Below, in pieces: positions 6,550-13,280 of a DNA stretch of 21,101 nt. The translations under genes and the position numbers were made by a program. Under the pieces are notes generated by a model. It was not told where the DNA came from and did not search any database. It was given only the letters and a program-made list of their open reading frames with translations. Numbering within the stretch: the stretch's first letter is position 1; the number at the start of each line of letters is the position of its first letter. Location: positions 1 to 21,101 of the forward strand of contig JAEWCE010000119.1 in NCBI GenBank assembly GCA_023390785.1, in the 5' to 3' direction. Source of the stretch: Pseudomonadota bacterium (GTDB lineage Bacteria > Pseudomonadota > Alphaproteobacteria > Rhizobiales > Devosiaceae).

Positions 6550-7638
6550 GTGCAAAGCAATACTTTGGGCGTGGCCATTGTGCCCGCAACGATACTGTTA
6601 TGTCTTTTTTCCAACGCGGCGCTGGCACAACAGAAGCCGGCGGTCTCCGGGCTCAACGGTAAGTTCGAATTCAGTGCAGGGGCGCTCTCACTGCCGACGC
6701 CGACCTTCATGGGTCGCGCCGCCGGAGCGCTCACCGTTCCGCTCGGGGCCAATTTCGGACTGCAGGCGGACTTCAGTGCGTCCACAGCCCCCGGCTTCAC
6801 CACCAGCGCCGCGCTGCACCTGTTTACCCGCGATCCGGACTCGTACCTCCTGGGCGCTTCGCTCGGCTTCGTGCGCTCGCCGGGCGCCACCATCGTCGCA
6901 GCGGGGCCCGAGGCCGAGGTCTATCGCGACCGGGTGTCGGTGGAAGCGTGGGGCGGCGTGGCGATGGTGCATCCGTCCGCGCCCGCGCCCAACCGCTTCG
7001 GAGTCTTCGCACTCGGCAGCGTGGCCTATTACCCCACCGACAATTGGCGGGTATCGGTCGGGGTGTCGTCGCTCGATGGCTATGCCGCGCTGCAGGTGGG
7101 CAGCGAATATCTGCTGGACGGTTTCGACCTGCCGGTGGCGATCATCGGCGAGGCGCGCCTCGGGCAGGACGGCGCTATCCGGGCGCTGGTGGGGCTCAAG
7201 AGCTATTTCGGCCCCGATCCGCACAAATCGCTGATCGCCCGCCATCGCGAGGACGACCCCGCCGATCTCGGCAGCGCGCTCTATGCGGCGGCGGGGCGCT
7301 CGACGCTGATGGGCACGACACCCGCAAGCGACGACAAGGAAGCATCGGACGAGCCCGACAGCACGGCCGGCACTCCGACGTCGGCTGCTCCAGACACGGC
7401 AGAGACGCCGCCCGAGCAAAGCGAACAAGGCCAACCGCCAGATGAGCCGCCTGCCGGCGACGAGACCAGCACCCACGGGGACGCCGACACGTCGAGTTCC
7501 GAGGAGCCGCCTGATCCGCACGCATGGTGCCTGGACATAGGTGCGAGCTGGAACGTTGAGCGCGGCCTTTGCCTTGGCTACCTGGGGCCCGTCACCGTGA
7601 TCTTCAACGAGGATGGCACAACGACCGAAGATGTGTGA
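6550..7638 (+). CDS. Secreted beta-rich protein with acidic Pro/Ser/Thr linker, unknown function
   Basis: I do not recognise this 362-residue protein. A signal peptide is clear: a hydrophobic stretch ends in NAALA before QQKP (cleavage near residue 26). Residues about 27-225 alternate hydrophobic and polar residues and are rich in Gly and aromatics (GALTVPLGANFGLQADFSAS, FGVFALGSVAYYPTDNWRV), like an outer-membrane beta-barrel. Residues about 250-321 are a low-complexity linker of Asp, Glu, Pro, Ser and Thr. A 41-residue tail holds two cysteines (Cys327, Cys341), which could form a disulfide in the periplasm or outside the cell. The start is GTG 6550, with AGGGGG (6540-6545) as Shine-Dalgarno. 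The gene appears monocistronic behind the dyad region at 6474-6517. It could be an outer-membrane porin-like protein or a surface protein. Confidence 0.7.
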   Translation: MQSNTLGVAIVPATILLCLFSNAALAQQKPAVSGLNGKFEFSAGALSLPTPTFMGRAAGALTVPLGANFGLQADFSASTAPGFTTSAALHLFTRDPDSYLLGASLGFVRSPGATIVAAGPEAEVYRDRVSVEAWGGVAMVHPSAPAPNRFGVFALGSVAYYPTDNWRVSVGVSSLDGYAALQVGSEYLLDGFDLPVAIIGEARLGQDGAIRALVGLKSYFGPDPHKSLIARHREDDPADLGSALYAAAGRSTLMGTTPASDDKEASDEPDSTAGTPTSAAPDTAETPPEQSEQGQPPDEPPAGDETSTHGDADTSSSEEPPDPHAWCLDIGASWNVERGLCLGYLGPVTVIFNEDGTTTEDV

Positions 7639-7738
7639 CTTCGGGGCCCGCCCGAGCGTGGTCGCCGCAGGCTGCGAGCGACGACCGTCACGTCCCATGC
7701 GACGGAAGATGTAGGCCGTCGGGACAGTCACGGGCTTT

Positions 7739-7763
7739 TCACGGAACCGTGATGTGCTATGGT
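7739..7763 (+). promoter_or_regulatory. Palindrome and possible extended -10 before the zinc-ribbon gene
   Basis: TCACGG-AA-CCGTGA (7739-7752) is a perfect 6-bp-arm palindrome. TGTGCTATGGT follows, with TATGGT (7758-7763) as a -10-like element. Transcription would then begin just before the Shine-Dalgarno at 7771-7780. No good -35 is visible, so an activator or repressor site is plausible. Confidence 0.35.
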
Positions 7764-7790
7764 CTCCCGCAGGGGAGAGGGACTTCGTCA

Positions 7791-8078
7791 ATGGCGCGGC
7801 CATCGCAGGGACACCTGCCGCCAGCGCGACCGCACTGTCTGTCGTGCGGCTCGCACCACGTATTTCCGGGGGTCGTCGAAACGGCCAAGGGGCGCGAATT
7901 GCGCCTCAAATGCCTCGACTGCGGCTGGTACGCCGCCGAGCCCTATGTCGAGCCGGAGCCCGAGCATCCGCCACGCAGGGATTCCGCGCGCGAAGACCGC
8001 CGTGTCGCCCTGCCGCTCGCGGCGCTGCTGCGCGTATCGGCGGCGCTGACTGCGGCACCGCGCGGCGCCTACGCCTAG
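7791..8078 (+). CDS. Small zinc-ribbon-like protein, 95 residues
   Basis: Four cysteines in two CxxC knuckles (Cys16/Cys19 in CLSCGSHH and Cys41/Cys44 in CLDCGWY) are spaced 21 residues apart, typical of a treble-clef or zinc-ribbon fold. The rest is a proline- and acid-rich stretch (YVEPEPEHPPRRD) and an Ala/Leu/Arg-rich tail. No enzyme motif is visible; a nucleic-acid or protein adaptor is possible. The start is ATG 7791, which has AGGGGAGAGG (7771-7780) 10 bases upstream; an in-frame ATG at 7752 would add 13 residues but lacks a ribosome site. The gene converges on the methyltransferase gene with 63 bases between stops. Confidence 0.7.
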   Translation: MARPSQGHLPPARPHCLSCGSHHVFPGVVETAKGRELRLKCLDCGWYAAEPYVEPEPEHPPRRDSAREDRRVALPLAALLRVSAALTAAPRGAYA

Positions 8079-8141
8079 GCTGCTTGTCCCACGGCGCGCT
8101 GCACCGGCGAAACAGGCGTCACTGGCATGTGCCGATTGCCG

Positions 8142-8996
8142 TCATTTCCGGCCCGTCGTCACCAACAGCGTGTTTGGCCCGTTCCAGCCTGCCGTTACGT
8201 CGAATGCAGCAAGTTGCCGGCGAATATCCGCCCAGGCGGCGTCCTGCGCGTCGGGATCGAGATGCGACAGCAATGCGATCACCGGTGCTGCCGCCGCGCG
8301 GAGGAAGGCGATGTAGTCGTCAACCGACGGTAGCCGGAAAGGCGCCTCGATCTGGAATGTCGACACGTCGCTGAAGCCAACTGCCCTGAACAATTCATCG
8401 AGATATCCAGGGCGACCGAGGCTCAACAGGCCGCCTGGCGCGAACGGGTCACGCGGCGGCACGCCGGCGTGCCGTGCCGCGGTCGCCATCAGTATTCTGA
8501 TGCACGGGTTCGCGTCCGGCCCGGCAAACACCATCGCCGAGAAGCGCCCACCAGACTTCAGGGCTGCATGCGTGGCCGACAGGCACAGAGGCGGCTCCGC
8601 CATCAGCATGAGGCCGAGCCGACAGATGGCTGCATCGAAGGCGTCGGTTTCGGTGAGCGGCATCTGCGCATCCGCGGCCCGCGCTTCGACCATCCGCAGG
8701 CCGGCCCTGGCGACGTTACCCCGCAGCCGCTCGACCAGAAACGGAGAAAGGTCGGTGGCAAGGATGCGTCCCTGCCGGCCGACCCGTTGTGCGAGCACAA
8801 TGGTCTGTCCGCCAGCTCCCGCTGCGATGTCGAGAACACGACTGCCAGGCTCGATCCCGGCCAGATCGAGCATTGTGCGCGTCGGCCCGGAAAGCCAGGC
8901 ATCCAGAACGGACGCTTGCGCATCCCACCCTTCAGCGGCGGCGGCCCACTGCGCCTCCACGGTTTCGGTCATCGGGGACTTGCCAGTCTGCGCCAT
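8142..8996 (-). CDS. Class I SAM-dependent methyltransferase
   Basis: A 284-residue protein with a Rossmann-type methyltransferase core. Motif I is RVLDIAAGAGGQTIVLA (residues 53-69), followed by the acidic strand end ILATDLSP and the motif II region ADAQMPLTETDAFDAAICRLGLMLM. The fold resembles the UbiE/COQ5 and small-molecule methyltransferases; the substrate is unknown. ATG 8996 (MAQTGKSPMTETV) was preferred because GGAG lies 9 bases upstream; ATG 8972 (MTETVEAQW) and ATG 9017 are alternatives. It diverges from a LysR-type gene across 118 bases that hold a dyad, so LysR control is likely. No membrane segment or signal peptide is seen. Confidence 0.88.
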   Translation of the reverse strand: MAQTGKSPMTETVEAQWAAAAEGWDAQASVLDAWLSGPTRTMLDLAGIEPGSRVLDIAAGAGGQTIVLAQRVGRQGRILATDLSPFLVERLRGNVARAGLRMVEARAADAQMPLTETDAFDAAICRLGLMLMAEPPLCLSATHAALKSGGRFSAMVFAGPDANPCIRILMATAARHAGVPPRDPFAPGGLLSLGRPGYLDELFRAVGFSDVSTFQIEAPFRLPSVDDYIAFLRAAAAPVIALLSHLDPDAQDAAWADIRRQLAAFDVTAGWNGPNTLLVTTGRK

Positions 8997-9021
8997 GGGT
9001 CCGGGCTCCAACGTCATGCTC

Positions 9022-9043
9022 CATCTTGGGCAAGGTGGAGATG
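9022..9043. promoter_or_regulatory. Candidate LysR operator in the methyltransferase/lysR gap
   Basis: CATCT (9022-9026) and AGATG (9039-9043) form an inverted repeat with a 12-base spacer. Inside it is a second small dyad, CTTG-GG-CAAG. LysR regulators typically use a T-N11-A-type dyad in the intergenic region of the divergent gene pair; here the spacer is one base longer. It lies just upstream of the lysR promoter candidate. Confidence 0.4.
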
Positions 9044-9062
9044 ACTGGGGCAGCGGGAATTC

Positions 9063-9092
9063 TTGCAGAAGGGGGCCGCAAAATCGCATAAT
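9063..9092 (+). promoter_or_regulatory. Candidate lysR promoter
   Basis: TTGCAG (9063-9068) and CATAAT (9087-9092), 18 bases apart. The -10 matches 5 of 6 consensus bases. Transcription would start near 9099, just before the Shine-Dalgarno at 9103-9107. Confidence 0.42.
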
Positions 9093-9114
9093 GAGGGGGT
9101 GCGGAGGGACGTCC

Positions 9115-9999
9115 GTGTTCGCCTGGGACGATCTCAGATATCTTCTGGCCGTGGCCGAGAACGGCAGCACGCTTTCGGCAGCGCGCGCGCTGAAGGTCAA
9201 CCAGTCGACCGTGCAGCGGCGCCTGTCCGGACTGGAAGCCGCTTTGGGGCTTCGTCTCATCGAGCGCCTGCCAAGCGGCTACCGCCTCACGCCGGCAGGG
9301 TTGGAAATCCTTCCGGCGGCGCAAGCGGTCGCCGCCGCCGTCGAGTCGCTCGAACGGCAGGCAGCCCGGGCGGCCCATTCCGGAACCCTGCGCCTTACCT
9401 GCCCCGAACCAATCGCCATCCGTCTGGTCCATGCCGGGTTCATCGACCGGTTCCATGAACGGCATCCGGGCATCCGCATCGAGTTCGTGCTGGCCGATCG
9501 CTATATCGATCTTGCCAAGGGCGAAGCCGACGTCGCATTGCGCTCCGGCGACACGGATGGCGATATGATCGGCCGCAAGCTCGCGGATTCGATCTGGGCG
9601 ATCTATGCCAGCCGGGACTATGTGGATCGCAATGGCGCGCCGCGGTCCATCCCCGACCTCAAGACCCGGCAACTGATCACGTTCGACGAAAGCCTTGCCA
9701 GCCATCGCGTGTCGCTATGGCTCAATCAGGTTGCGCCCGACGTGCATTACGCAGCGCGAGCCAACAGCGTGCTTGCCCTGGTGTCGAGCACGAGGGCCGG
9801 TGTTGGTATTGCGGCGCTACCTGTGGCGCTCGGCGATGCGGAGCCGGACCTGATCCGCGTGCTTGGACCAATCCCCGAACTCACCCGCGCCTGGCGCGTG
9901 CTGGCTCATCCCGACGCGCGAGGCCTGCCGCGCGTGGCGGCGTTCTTCGACTTCGTCGCCTCGGAAATGGACGCGCTGGGCCCGATCCTGACTGGATGA
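9115..9999 (+). CDS. LysR-family transcriptional regulator
   Basis: A 294-residue LysR regulator of usual length. The N-terminal winged helix-turn-helix is FAWDDLRYLLAVAENGSTLSAARALKVNQSTVQRRLSGLEAALG (residues 2-45), followed by a linker helix and the substrate-binding-like effector domain from about residue 85 (GTLRLTCPEPIAIRLVHAGF) to the end. The start is GTG 9115, because GGAGG lies 8 bases upstream and the product begins MFAWDDLRYLLAV as the family does; ATG 9091 in the same frame would add eight poorly conserved residues and overlaps the -10. It is transcribed away from the methyltransferase gene, the classical arrangement of a LysR protein and its target. The effector is unknown. Confidence 0.92.
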   Translation: MFAWDDLRYLLAVAENGSTLSAARALKVNQSTVQRRLSGLEAALGLRLIERLPSGYRLTPAGLEILPAAQAVAAAVESLERQAARAAHSGTLRLTCPEPIAIRLVHAGFIDRFHERHPGIRIEFVLADRYIDLAKGEADVALRSGDTDGDMIGRKLADSIWAIYASRDYVDRNGAPRSIPDLKTRQLITFDESLASHRVSLWLNQVAPDVHYAARANSVLALVSSTRAGVGIAALPVALGDAEPDLIRVLGPIPELTRAWRVLAHPDARGLPRVAAFFDFVASEMDALGPILTG

Positions 10000-10049
10000 T
10001 TTGCCTGGGTCAAAAGCCGCCGCTCGCCGACACGCGAACGGCAGAGAGT

Positions 10050-10126
10050 TGGCGCACCCGAGACGATTCGAACGTCCGGCCTTTGCCTTCGGAGGGCAAC
10101 GCTCTATCCAGCTGAGCTACGGGTGC
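10050..10126 (-). tRNA. tRNA-Arg (anticodon CCG)
   Basis: A complete 77-base tRNA, minus strand. The acceptor stem GCACCCG/CGGGTGC is closed, with discriminator G and an encoded CCA. The D arm is GCTC-AGCTGGATA-GAGC. The anticodon stem TTGCC/GGCAA encloses the loop CTCCGAA, giving anticodon CCG, which reads CGG arginine codons. The T arm carries TTCGAAT with one G-T pair. No att-site duplication or integrase was seen nearby. Confidence 0.96.
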
Positions 10127-10139
10127 GTGGGAAAAACGT

Positions 10140-10331
10140 CTACGCGACCCACGCGGCGTCGTCAAACGGCAGTTCGGGGGCGGGCTCGGCCCACAGGCGG
10201 TTGAGCTCCTCGAGGAACAGGTCGGCCATGTCGCCGGTGTCGCCGAGTTCAGCGCTGGCCGCCATGACGGCGGCGATGCCTTCCGCGAGGCTGTCGGTAA
10301 GCTGTTCAGTGTGCTGGGTTTTGTCGTTCAT
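10140..10331 (-). CDS. Small acidic hypothetical protein, 63 residues
   Basis: I do not recognise this protein. MNDKTQHTEQL leads into an Ala-rich, acidic, probably helical body (LAEGIAAVMAASAELGDTGDMADLFLEELNRLW) and an acidic tail (LPFDDAAWVA). It has no cysteines and no membrane segment or signal peptide, so a small cytoplasmic protein is the likeliest reading. Support for it as a real gene: ATG 10331 has AGGAG (10340-10344) exactly 8 bases upstream, and the composition looks like protein rather than a GC-rich shadow. A GTG at 10334 is a one-codon-longer alternative. The Shine-Dalgarno falls in a perfect hairpin (10339-10362). It lies just upstream of tRNA-Arg on the same strand and may be co-transcribed with it. 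Confidence 0.6.
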   Translation of the reverse strand: MNDKTQHTEQLTDSLAEGIAAVMAASAELGDTGDMADLFLEELNRLWAEPAPELPFDDAAWVA

Positions 10332-10338
10332 CACGCAT

Positions 10339-10362
10339 GCTCCTGCTGCAACCCCCAGGAGC
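10339..10362 (-). promoter_or_regulatory. Hairpin sequestering the Shine-Dalgarno of the 63-residue gene
   Basis: On the minus strand GCTCCTG (10356-10362) pairs perfectly with CAGGAGC (10339-10345) across a 10-base loop. The AGGAG Shine-Dalgarno is inside the 3' arm. Translation could therefore depend on opening the stem by temperature, a ligand, a protein or a small RNA. The fold is read by eye and no family match is claimed. Confidence 0.5.
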
Positions 10363-10465
10363 GGACGCTAGGGGGGCGATGCGGCAGGGGCGCGATGATT
10401 TCAGGGAGAGAATGTGGCAGTGAGCGATCGCCGAGAGGCCCGTTGTACCGACGGCAAAACGGGAG

Positions 10466-11143
10466 TCAGAACGGCGCCGGGGCGACGTAGCGGTGGACGG
10501 CATGATCGCCGGGATGGGTGAATTGCAGCATCTCGGCGTGGAGCTGCAGCCGGTCGGCGGCGGCGCGGGCGGCGCCTTCGGCATAGAAGGTGTCGCCGAC
10601 AATGGGGTGGCCCAGGGCCAGCATGTGGACACGCAATTGGTGGGTGCGACCGGTGAGCGGGGTGAGCTGCAGCCGGGTGACGCCGCCCTCGCGCGCCAGC
10701 ACCTGCCAGCGCGTCTGGCTGGGGCGGCCGCGCTCGAGATCGACGCGCTGGCGCGGCTTGTTCTCCCAGTCGGTGGCGAGCGGCAGATCGACAAGGCCGC
10801 TGTCGCCGGCGACGTCGCCCCAGACGCGGGCGACGTAGTATTTTTCCACCTTGCGGTGCTCGAACTGGCTGCCGAGCGCGCCCAGCGCCGCCTTGTCGAA
10901 GGCGAGCAGCAGCAGGCCCGAGGTGTCCTTGTCGAGCCGGTGCACCACCTTGGCGGCCGGATATTGCGGATAGCGCGCCTGCACGCGGGCCTCGAGGCAG
11001 TCGGCAAGGCTCGGATCCTTGCCGGGGACGGTGAGCAGGCCCGAGGGCTTGTTGCACAGGATGAGCCGGTCGTCCTCGTAGACGATGTCGAGCCACGGCT
11101 CGGTGGGCGGGCGATAGTCGAAGGTCGAGGGCAGTGGCGGCAT
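10466..11143 (-). CDS. rluA: RluA-family rRNA/tRNA pseudouridine synthase
   Basis: A 225-residue protein that matches E. coli RluA (219 residues) along its length by recall. It opens with EPWLDIVYEDDRLILCNKPSGLLTVPG, has the catalytic-Asp motif HRLDKDTSGLLLLAFDK, and continues with QFEHRKVEKYYVARVWG, then LTPLTGRTHQLRVHMLALGHPIVGD and LQLHAEMLQFTHP. RluA converts uridine to pseudouridine in 23S rRNA (position 746 in E. coli) and in some tRNAs (position 32), which fits this protein, but the actual targets here are inferred. ATG 11143 (MPPLPSTFDYRPPTEPW) is chosen because longer in-frame extensions upstream are not family-like; its Shine-Dalgarno is weak. It diverges from the oxidoreductase gene across 220 bases in which I found no further gene. 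Confidence 0.92.
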   Translation of the reverse strand: MPPLPSTFDYRPPTEPWLDIVYEDDRLILCNKPSGLLTVPGKDPSLADCLEARVQARYPQYPAAKVVHRLDKDTSGLLLLAFDKAALGALGSQFEHRKVEKYYVARVWGDVAGDSGLVDLPLATDWENKPRQRVDLERGRPSQTRWQVLAREGGVTRLQLTPLTGRTHQLRVHMLALGHPIVGDTFYAEGAARAAADRLQLHAEMLQFTHPGDHAVHRYVAPAPF

Positions 11144-11363
11144 GAAGGAGTCTCTCTTGGGCGCTCGCGGACGCAAACCGGACGCCACTTTTTGCTGCTC
11201 GCGCGTTGGCGCCTCATAGCAGCCCGAACCGGCGCACACAAAATCTGCGGTACGTGCATCATGCCCCCTTCCCTGTTCACCGGACGCCGTTAAAGATGCG
11301 GACCGAGGACGAGCGGCGCGTCCGGCCGGATTGCGTCGCCAGCAGCAAAGCGGAGGAGTTTTC

Positions 11364-12473
11364 ATGGCGGCCAGGCAGCGCATGGGCGTCGGCATCATCG
11401 GCGCCGGCAATATTTCGAGCCAGTATCTGCGGGCCATGCGCGCGTTCCCGGTGCTCGACATCCGCGGCATCGCCGACATGCGGCCCGAGGTTGCGGCGGC
11501 CAAGGGCGCCGAATTCGGCGTGGCGGCGACCAGTGTCGAGGCCCTGCTCGACGATCCGCGGGTCGATATCGTGGTCAACCTCACCATCCCGCGGGCGCAT
11601 GTGGAGGTGGGCCTGCGCGCCGTGGCGGCCGGCAAGCACATCTATGGCGAAAAGCCGCTGGGGGTGAATTTCGCCGACGGCAAGAAGCTGGTAGACGCCG
11701 CGAAAAAGCGCGGCGTGCGCGTCGGCTCGGCCCCCGACACCTTTCTTGGGGGCGGACATCAGACGGCGCGCGCCGTGGTCGACAGCGGCAAGCTCGGCAC
11801 CGTCATCGGCGGCACCGCCTCGTTCGGGGTGCCGGGGCATGAATACTGGCACCCCGATCCGGCCTTTTACTACGACGTCGGCGGCGGACCGGTGCTCGAC
11901 ATGGGACCGTACTACATCACCGACCTCGTCAACCTGCTGGGGCCGGTGAAGGCGGTGCAGGCGATGAGCCTGACGCCACACAAGAAGCGGCCGATCCGCT
12001 CTGCTCCCAAGAAGGGGCAATTGATGCCGGTCAAGGTGTTCACCCACGTCACCGGCACGCTGCAATTCGTCTCCGGCGCGCTGGTGCAGGTGGCGCTGAG
12101 CTTCGACGTGCCCAAACACACGCATCGGCCGATCGAGCTCTACGGCACCGAGGCGTCGCTGCAGGTGCCCGACCCCAACATGTTCGGCGGCGAAGTGAAG
12201 CTGGCCAAGCCGCGGGCCGAGGCGTGGGACGACGTTCCAGTCAAGCTGCCCTATGCCGATGCGAACTACCGCTCGCTGGGCGTGGCGGACATGGCCTACG
12301 CCATCCTCGCCAACCGCCCGCACCGGGCCAGCGGCGAGCTGGCGCTGCATGTACTCGAGGTCATGGAGGCGTTCGAGACGGCGAGCAAGTCGGGCCAGAT
12401 CGTGCGGATCAAGACCAGGGTGGAGCGGCCGGCGCCGATCAGCGAGTCGTTGAAGCGCGGCAAGATCTCGTAA
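11364..12473 (+). CDS. Gfo/Idh/MocA-family oxidoreductase
   Basis: A 369-residue NAD(P)-dependent oxidoreductase. The dinucleotide fold is at residues 8-18 (GVGIIGAGNIS), the conserved EKP motif is at 96-98 (YGEKPLG), and the C-terminal alpha/beta domain contains GGGPVLDMGPYYITDL. Family members oxidise or reduce sugars, inositols and related polyols. The usual Asp-x3-His pair near residue 179 reads Asp-x3-Tyr (Asp179, Tyr183), so the common catalytic His is absent; this occurs in some subgroups. The start ATG 11364 follows GGAGGAG (11352-11358) by 5 bases. The gene ends only 4 bases before the converging tetR stop. No transporter is adjacent, so the substrate cannot be inferred from context. 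Confidence 0.9.
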   Translation: MAARQRMGVGIIGAGNISSQYLRAMRAFPVLDIRGIADMRPEVAAAKGAEFGVAATSVEALLDDPRVDIVVNLTIPRAHVEVGLRAVAAGKHIYGEKPLGVNFADGKKLVDAAKKRGVRVGSAPDTFLGGGHQTARAVVDSGKLGTVIGGTASFGVPGHEYWHPDPAFYYDVGGGPVLDMGPYYITDLVNLLGPVKAVQAMSLTPHKKRPIRSAPKKGQLMPVKVFTHVTGTLQFVSGALVQVALSFDVPKHTHRPIELYGTEASLQVPDPNMFGGEVKLAKPRAEAWDDVPVKLPYADANYRSLGVADMAYAILANRPHRASGELALHVLEVMEAFETASKSGQIVRIKTRVERPAPISESLKRGKIS

Positions 12474-12477
12474 GAGC

Positions 12478-13053
12478 TCAGCGGGCGTCGCCCGCGGGCC
12501 GCATGGAATCGAGGGTCAGCGTCAGAAGGCGGCCGGTGGCCGCCTTCGTCGTCAGGTGCGCCGCGCCGTCGAGCGCAGCCAAGGCGTAGACCGCCAGTTC
12601 GTCGGGCGGGACGTCGCGGCGGATGGCGCCCGTCTGGACCGCATCCTTGATGAGGTCGGCGAGAAAGCCGCGCAGGTGGGCGCGGCCATGTGCGACATGC
12701 GCCGTCGCATGCGGCATATCCGCGGCGTGATCGCGCGAGCCAAAGGCATTGCGCAGATAGGCCTCGAGCACCGCTCTCAGGCGCGCCTCCGGGTCGGTGG
12801 TCGTCTCGGCCAGGGCTTCGAGCTGGCGCAGATGGCGGGCGATCTGGCGCTCGTGCCAAGCCGCGAGGATGGTCTCCACATCGGGGAAGTATTTGTAGAG
12901 CGTGGCGCGGCCGATGCCGGTGGCACCGGCAATGGCCGACATGGTGACGGCGCTCAGTCCGGATTGGGCGACCAGCGCGGCAGCGGCATCGAGCACGGCG
13001 TCGGTGACGCTCTGCTTGTGGGCTTGGATCGTCGAGGTCCACAGTTTCGGCAT
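12478..13053 (-). CDS. TetR-family transcriptional regulator
   Basis: A 191-residue TetR protein. The N-terminal helix-turn-helix is about residues 15-62 (SVTDAVLDAAAALVAQSGLSAVTMSAIAGATGIGRATLYKYFPDVETIL); the rest is an all-helical ligand-binding and dimer domain (MRPAGDAR at the end). The start is ATG 13053. It faces away from the small membrane-protein genes at 13131 onward, across a 77-base gap that contains a near-perfect 25-bp dyad, the typical self- and neighbour-repression layout. The inducing ligand is unknown. The 3' end converges on the oxidoreductase gene, and a perfect 9-bp hairpin (12526-12546) lies within this coding region. Confidence 0.92.
   Translation of the reverse strand: MPKLWTSTIQAHKQSVTDAVLDAAAALVAQSGLSAVTMSAIAGATGIGRATLYKYFPDVETILAAWHERQIARHLRQLEALAETTTDPEARLRAVLEAYLRNAFGSRDHAADMPHATAHVAHGRAHLRGFLADLIKDAVQTGAIRRDVPPDELAVYALAALDGAAHLTTKAATGRLLTLTLDSMRPAGDAR
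12526..12546. other. Perfect 9-bp hairpin inside the 3' end of the tetR gene
   Basis: AAGGCGGCC-GGT-GGCCGCCTT, inside tetR codons. It lies 53 bases after the stop of the converging oxidoreductase gene and could halt that transcript. There is no T tract. It may equally be a by-product of Ala/Gly/Arg codons. Confidence 0.35.
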
Positions 13054-13065
13054 GATTGCGACATG

Positions 13066-13097
13066 TTGACTCTTATCGATACACTATGTATTGATAA
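13066..13097. promoter_or_regulatory. Divergent promoter with near-perfect 25-bp TetR operator dyad
   Basis: Arms TTATCGATAC (13073-13082) and GTATTGATAA (13088-13097) are inverted repeats with one mismatch around ACTAT. The dyad overlaps a rightward TTGACT (13066-13071) with a possible -10 at 13089-13094. A leftward TTGAAC (13104-13109), with TAGTGT 17 bases on, may serve tetR. A TetR dimer here would block both promoters. Binding is inferred from gene position. Confidence 0.68.
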
Positions 13098-13130
13098 ATA
13101 CCCGTTCAACAATGACTGGAGTGCGTGCAA

Positions 13131-13280
13131 ATGGCAAACCCGAAGCAGGCCGGCATCCCGCGGTGGATATGGGGATCGTTGTGGGTCGTCGGCGGGGTGG
13201 TGCTGGCAGCGATCGTCGCGATGGCGTTCGGGCACAATGCCTTCCAGCACATGGGCATGCATATGGGACCCGGCAATTGA
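13131..13280 (+). CDS. 49-residue single-span membrane protein with His/Met-rich tail
   Basis: A short gene opposite tetR. The product is MANPKQAGIPR, then one hydrophobic helix (about 12-34, rich in Trp, Val and Ala) and a C-terminal tail FGHNAFQHMGMHMGPGN. The basic residues before the helix favour an N-inside orientation, placing His35, His40, His44, Met41, Met43 and Met45 in the periplasm, a pattern often seen in copper-binding segments. Evidence that it is expressed: TGGAG (13117-13121) is 9 bases before ATG 13131, a TetR-type operator lies upstream, and its stop TGA overlaps the TTG start of the next gene. I recognise no named family. Metal binding is inference. Confidence 0.7.
   Translation: MANPKQAGIPRWIWGSLWVVGGVVLAAIVAMAFGHNAFQHMGMHMGPGN

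Noticed and set aside
8500..9114. An N-terminal extension of the LysR frame.
   Set aside because: It is antisense to the methyltransferase, and the GTG at 9115 has a strong Shine-Dalgarno and family-like N terminus.
10000..10130. tRNA-Arg as an integration site.
   Set aside because: No integrase and no repeated tRNA 3' end were found in the flanks.
11177..11288. Two copies of ACCGGACGCC, 102 bases apart, in the rluA/oxidoreductase gap.
   Set aside because: A 10-bp GC-rich repeat can arise by chance here; there is no symmetry or promoter alignment.
13091..13276. An upstream extension of the four-helix protein to ATG 13091.
   Set aside because: It overlaps the 49-residue gene in another frame, lies in the operator, and has arginine-rich non-membrane composition.
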